A DNA stretch of 6,707 nucleotides from an uncultured Acidimicrobiaceae bacterium. Lineage in GTDB: Bacteria; Actinomycetota; Acidimicrobiia; Acidimicrobiales; Microtrichaceae. Where the stretch lies: NCBI GenBank assembly GCA_937868025.1, contig CALMLJ010000615.1, forward strand, positions 1 to 6,707, written 5' to 3'. The first letter of the stretch is position 1; each line of letters begins with the position of its first letter. Below, in pieces: positions 5,846 to 6,707 of the stretch. A program made the position numbers and the translations under genes. The notes under the pieces are model-generated. The model did no database searches, was not told the origin of the DNA, and worked only from the letters and a program-made list of their open reading frames with translations.

Positions 5846-6530
5846 GATGATGCTCGAGATCGACGGGGTGACCGCCGGCTACGGACGGTCGATGGTCCTG
5901 TTCGACGTCAGCGCCTCGATCCCCGTCGGCGGTGGCGCCGCCATCATGGGCCACAACGGCGCCGGCAAGACGACGTTGCTGCGGGTCGCGGTCGGACTGA
6001 TCCCGGTCAAGTCCGGCAAGGTCCTCCTCGACGGCGAGGACGTCACCAACCTGGCTCCCAACCAACGGGTCAAGCGCGGCCTCGGCTATGTCCCGCAAGG
6101 CCAACTCTCCTTCACGCAGATGACCACGATGGAGAACCTCCAGCTGATCACGACCGTGAAGTCGGAGATCGACGAGGTGCTCGACACGTTCCCTGCGCTG
6201 ACCGAGCTCCTCAAGCGACCTGCCGGCCTGCTGTCGGGCGGGCAGCGTCAGCAGTTGGCGATCGCTCGCACGCTGCTCACCAAGCCACGGCTCCTGATCC
6301 TCGACGAACCGACCGAGGGCATCCAGCCCAACGTGGTCGCGGACATCGAACAGGTCATCGTCGACCTCACCCAGCGGGGCGACCTCACGGTGTTGCTGGT
6401 CGAGCAGCACGTCGGATTCGCGCTTCGGTCGACCGACACCTACTACGTGCTGGAGTCGGGTCGTATCACCGGCAGCGGCGCCGGCGGCGAGGGTGCGCTC
6501 GACGAAGTACGCCTGGCGATGGCCGTCTGA
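5838..6530 (+). CDS. urtE: Urea ABC transporter ATP-binding protein UrtE
   Basis: UrtE is the second ATPase (LivF-like), partner of UrtD. The 230-residue product shows Walker A GHNGAGKTT (38-46), the Q-loop Gln87 in GYVPQGQLSF, a canonical signature LSGGQRQQLAIAR (132-144), Walker B LLILDEPTEGIQPN (152-165) and VEQH (188-191) at the switch position. DEPTEGIQP is a hallmark that separates UrtE from LivF. The switch position holds Gln190 where UrtD has His205, which is usual in the LivF/UrtE branch. The gene overlaps the end of urtD by 8 bases, with GGAGG (5824-5828) 9 bases before the ATG; further ATG codons at residues 4 and 5 are possible but less well spaced. It is the last gene of the urt operon. 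No terminator with a T-run is seen after it. Confidence 0.96.
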   Translation: MPEMMLEIDGVTAGYGRSMVLFDVSASIPVGGGAAIMGHNGAGKTTLLRVAVGLIPVKSGKVLLDGEDVTNLAPNQRVKRGLGYVPQGQLSFTQMTTMENLQLITTVKSEIDEVLDTFPALTELLKRPAGLLSGGQRQQLAIARTLLTKPRLLILDEPTEGIQPNVVADIEQVIVDLTQRGDLTVLLVEQHVGFALRSTDTYYVLESGRITGSGAGGEGALDEVRLAMAV

Positions 6531-6553
6531 TCGGAACGACTGCGTCGATCACC

Positions 6554-6571
6554 CGGCAATAAGCTGCCGAC
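6554..6571 (+). promoter_or_regulatory. Leaderless-type -10 promoter element for the 3' edge gene, inside a small palindrome
   Basis: TAAGCT at 6560-6565 fits TANNNT and is followed by exactly 6 bases before ATG 6572, the spacing of actinobacterial leaderless transcripts whose first base is the A of the start codon. No purine-rich ribosome binding site is present. CGGCA (6554-6558) and TGCCG (6565-6569) form a 5-bp inverted repeat around the -10 element, which could be an operator half-site pair or chance. No clear -35 element is visible. Confidence 0.5.
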
Positions 6572-6707
6572 ATGGCATACGAAGTGGACTTCAAGGACGT
6601 TTCGACGGTCGGTCTCGAATCGTCGCCCGTCGTCGACGCGCTCGCCGGGCTGCGGGCCAACGAAGCCCGCTACTTCAAGAACAAGTTCGACCACACCTTC
6701 GTCACCG
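6572..6707 (+). CDS. 5' end of an unrecognised gene, cut by the window edge
   Basis: Forty-five codons are visible, starting MAYEVDFKDVSTVG and running open to the end. I do not recognise the family. The fragment has no signal peptide or membrane segment; it looks like a soluble protein with a predicted helix (about 19-35, VVDALAGLRANEARYFK) and an aromatic/basic stretch, YFKNKFDHTF (34-43). Codon use, with G/C in most third positions, agrees with the neighbouring genes, and the TANNNT element with its 6-base spacer supports this start. It lies 41 bases after urtE in the same direction, so it may be an accessory gene of the same nitrogen pathway, but its own promoter allows independent expression. 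Confidence 0.65.
   Translation, partial: MAYEVDFKDVSTVGLESSPVVDALAGLRANEARYFKNKFDHTFVT

Noticed and set aside
6531..6571. CGGCA/TGCCG inverted repeat as a terminator after urtE
   Set aside because: The stem is only 5 bp, no T-run follows, and it coincides with a good -10 element for the next gene, so a promoter or operator reading is better.

Overview
The window is a high-GC, strongly codon-biased bacterial segment in which every supported gene lies on the + strand. Its core (about 1500-6530) is a complete five-gene ABC uptake operon of the urea type, urtA-urtB-urtC-urtD-urtE, in canonical order. The composition, the Asp/Ser-rich linker after the UrtA lipobox, a probable F420-dependent split-barrel protein next door and a TANNNT-type leaderless start at the 3' edge all suggest an actinobacterium. 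An Acidimicrobiia-like lineage is my best guess, but it is an inference and not proven here.

Layout. (1) 22-906: a predicted secreted lipoprotein of unknown function with an Asp-rich, calcium-loop-like segment. (2) 1013-1426: a small protein resembling the deazaflavin (F420)-dependent nitroreductase/quinone reductase split-barrel family. (3) 1427-1639: the urt control region, holding a GlnR-like array of half-sites with an 11-bp period, a possible -10 element, two small leader hairpins and a strong Shine-Dalgarno sequence. (4) 1640-2896: urtA, the lipid-anchored substrate-binding protein. (5) 2897-3015: an intercistronic gap containing a perfect 19-bp hairpin with a 4-nt loop. (6) 3016-6530: urtBCDE, packed with ATGA overlaps (B/C and C/D) and an 8-bp overlap (D/E). 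(7) 6572-end: the first 45 codons of an unrecognised gene with its own leaderless-type promoter.

How it works together: UrtA captures urea outside the membrane, UrtB and UrtC form the channel, and UrtD and UrtE hydrolyse ATP. The hairpin after urtA fits the usual need for much more binding protein than membrane complex, and the GlnR-like sites fit nitrogen-limitation control; both are inferences. No urease, urea carboxylase or allophanate hydrolase gene is in view, so the fate of the imported substrate cannot be read from this window.

I found no tRNA, rRNA, CRISPR array, insertion sequence or phage feature. The operon itself is a known system. The parts that deserve a second look are the regulatory DNA around urtA and the two unknown flanking genes.
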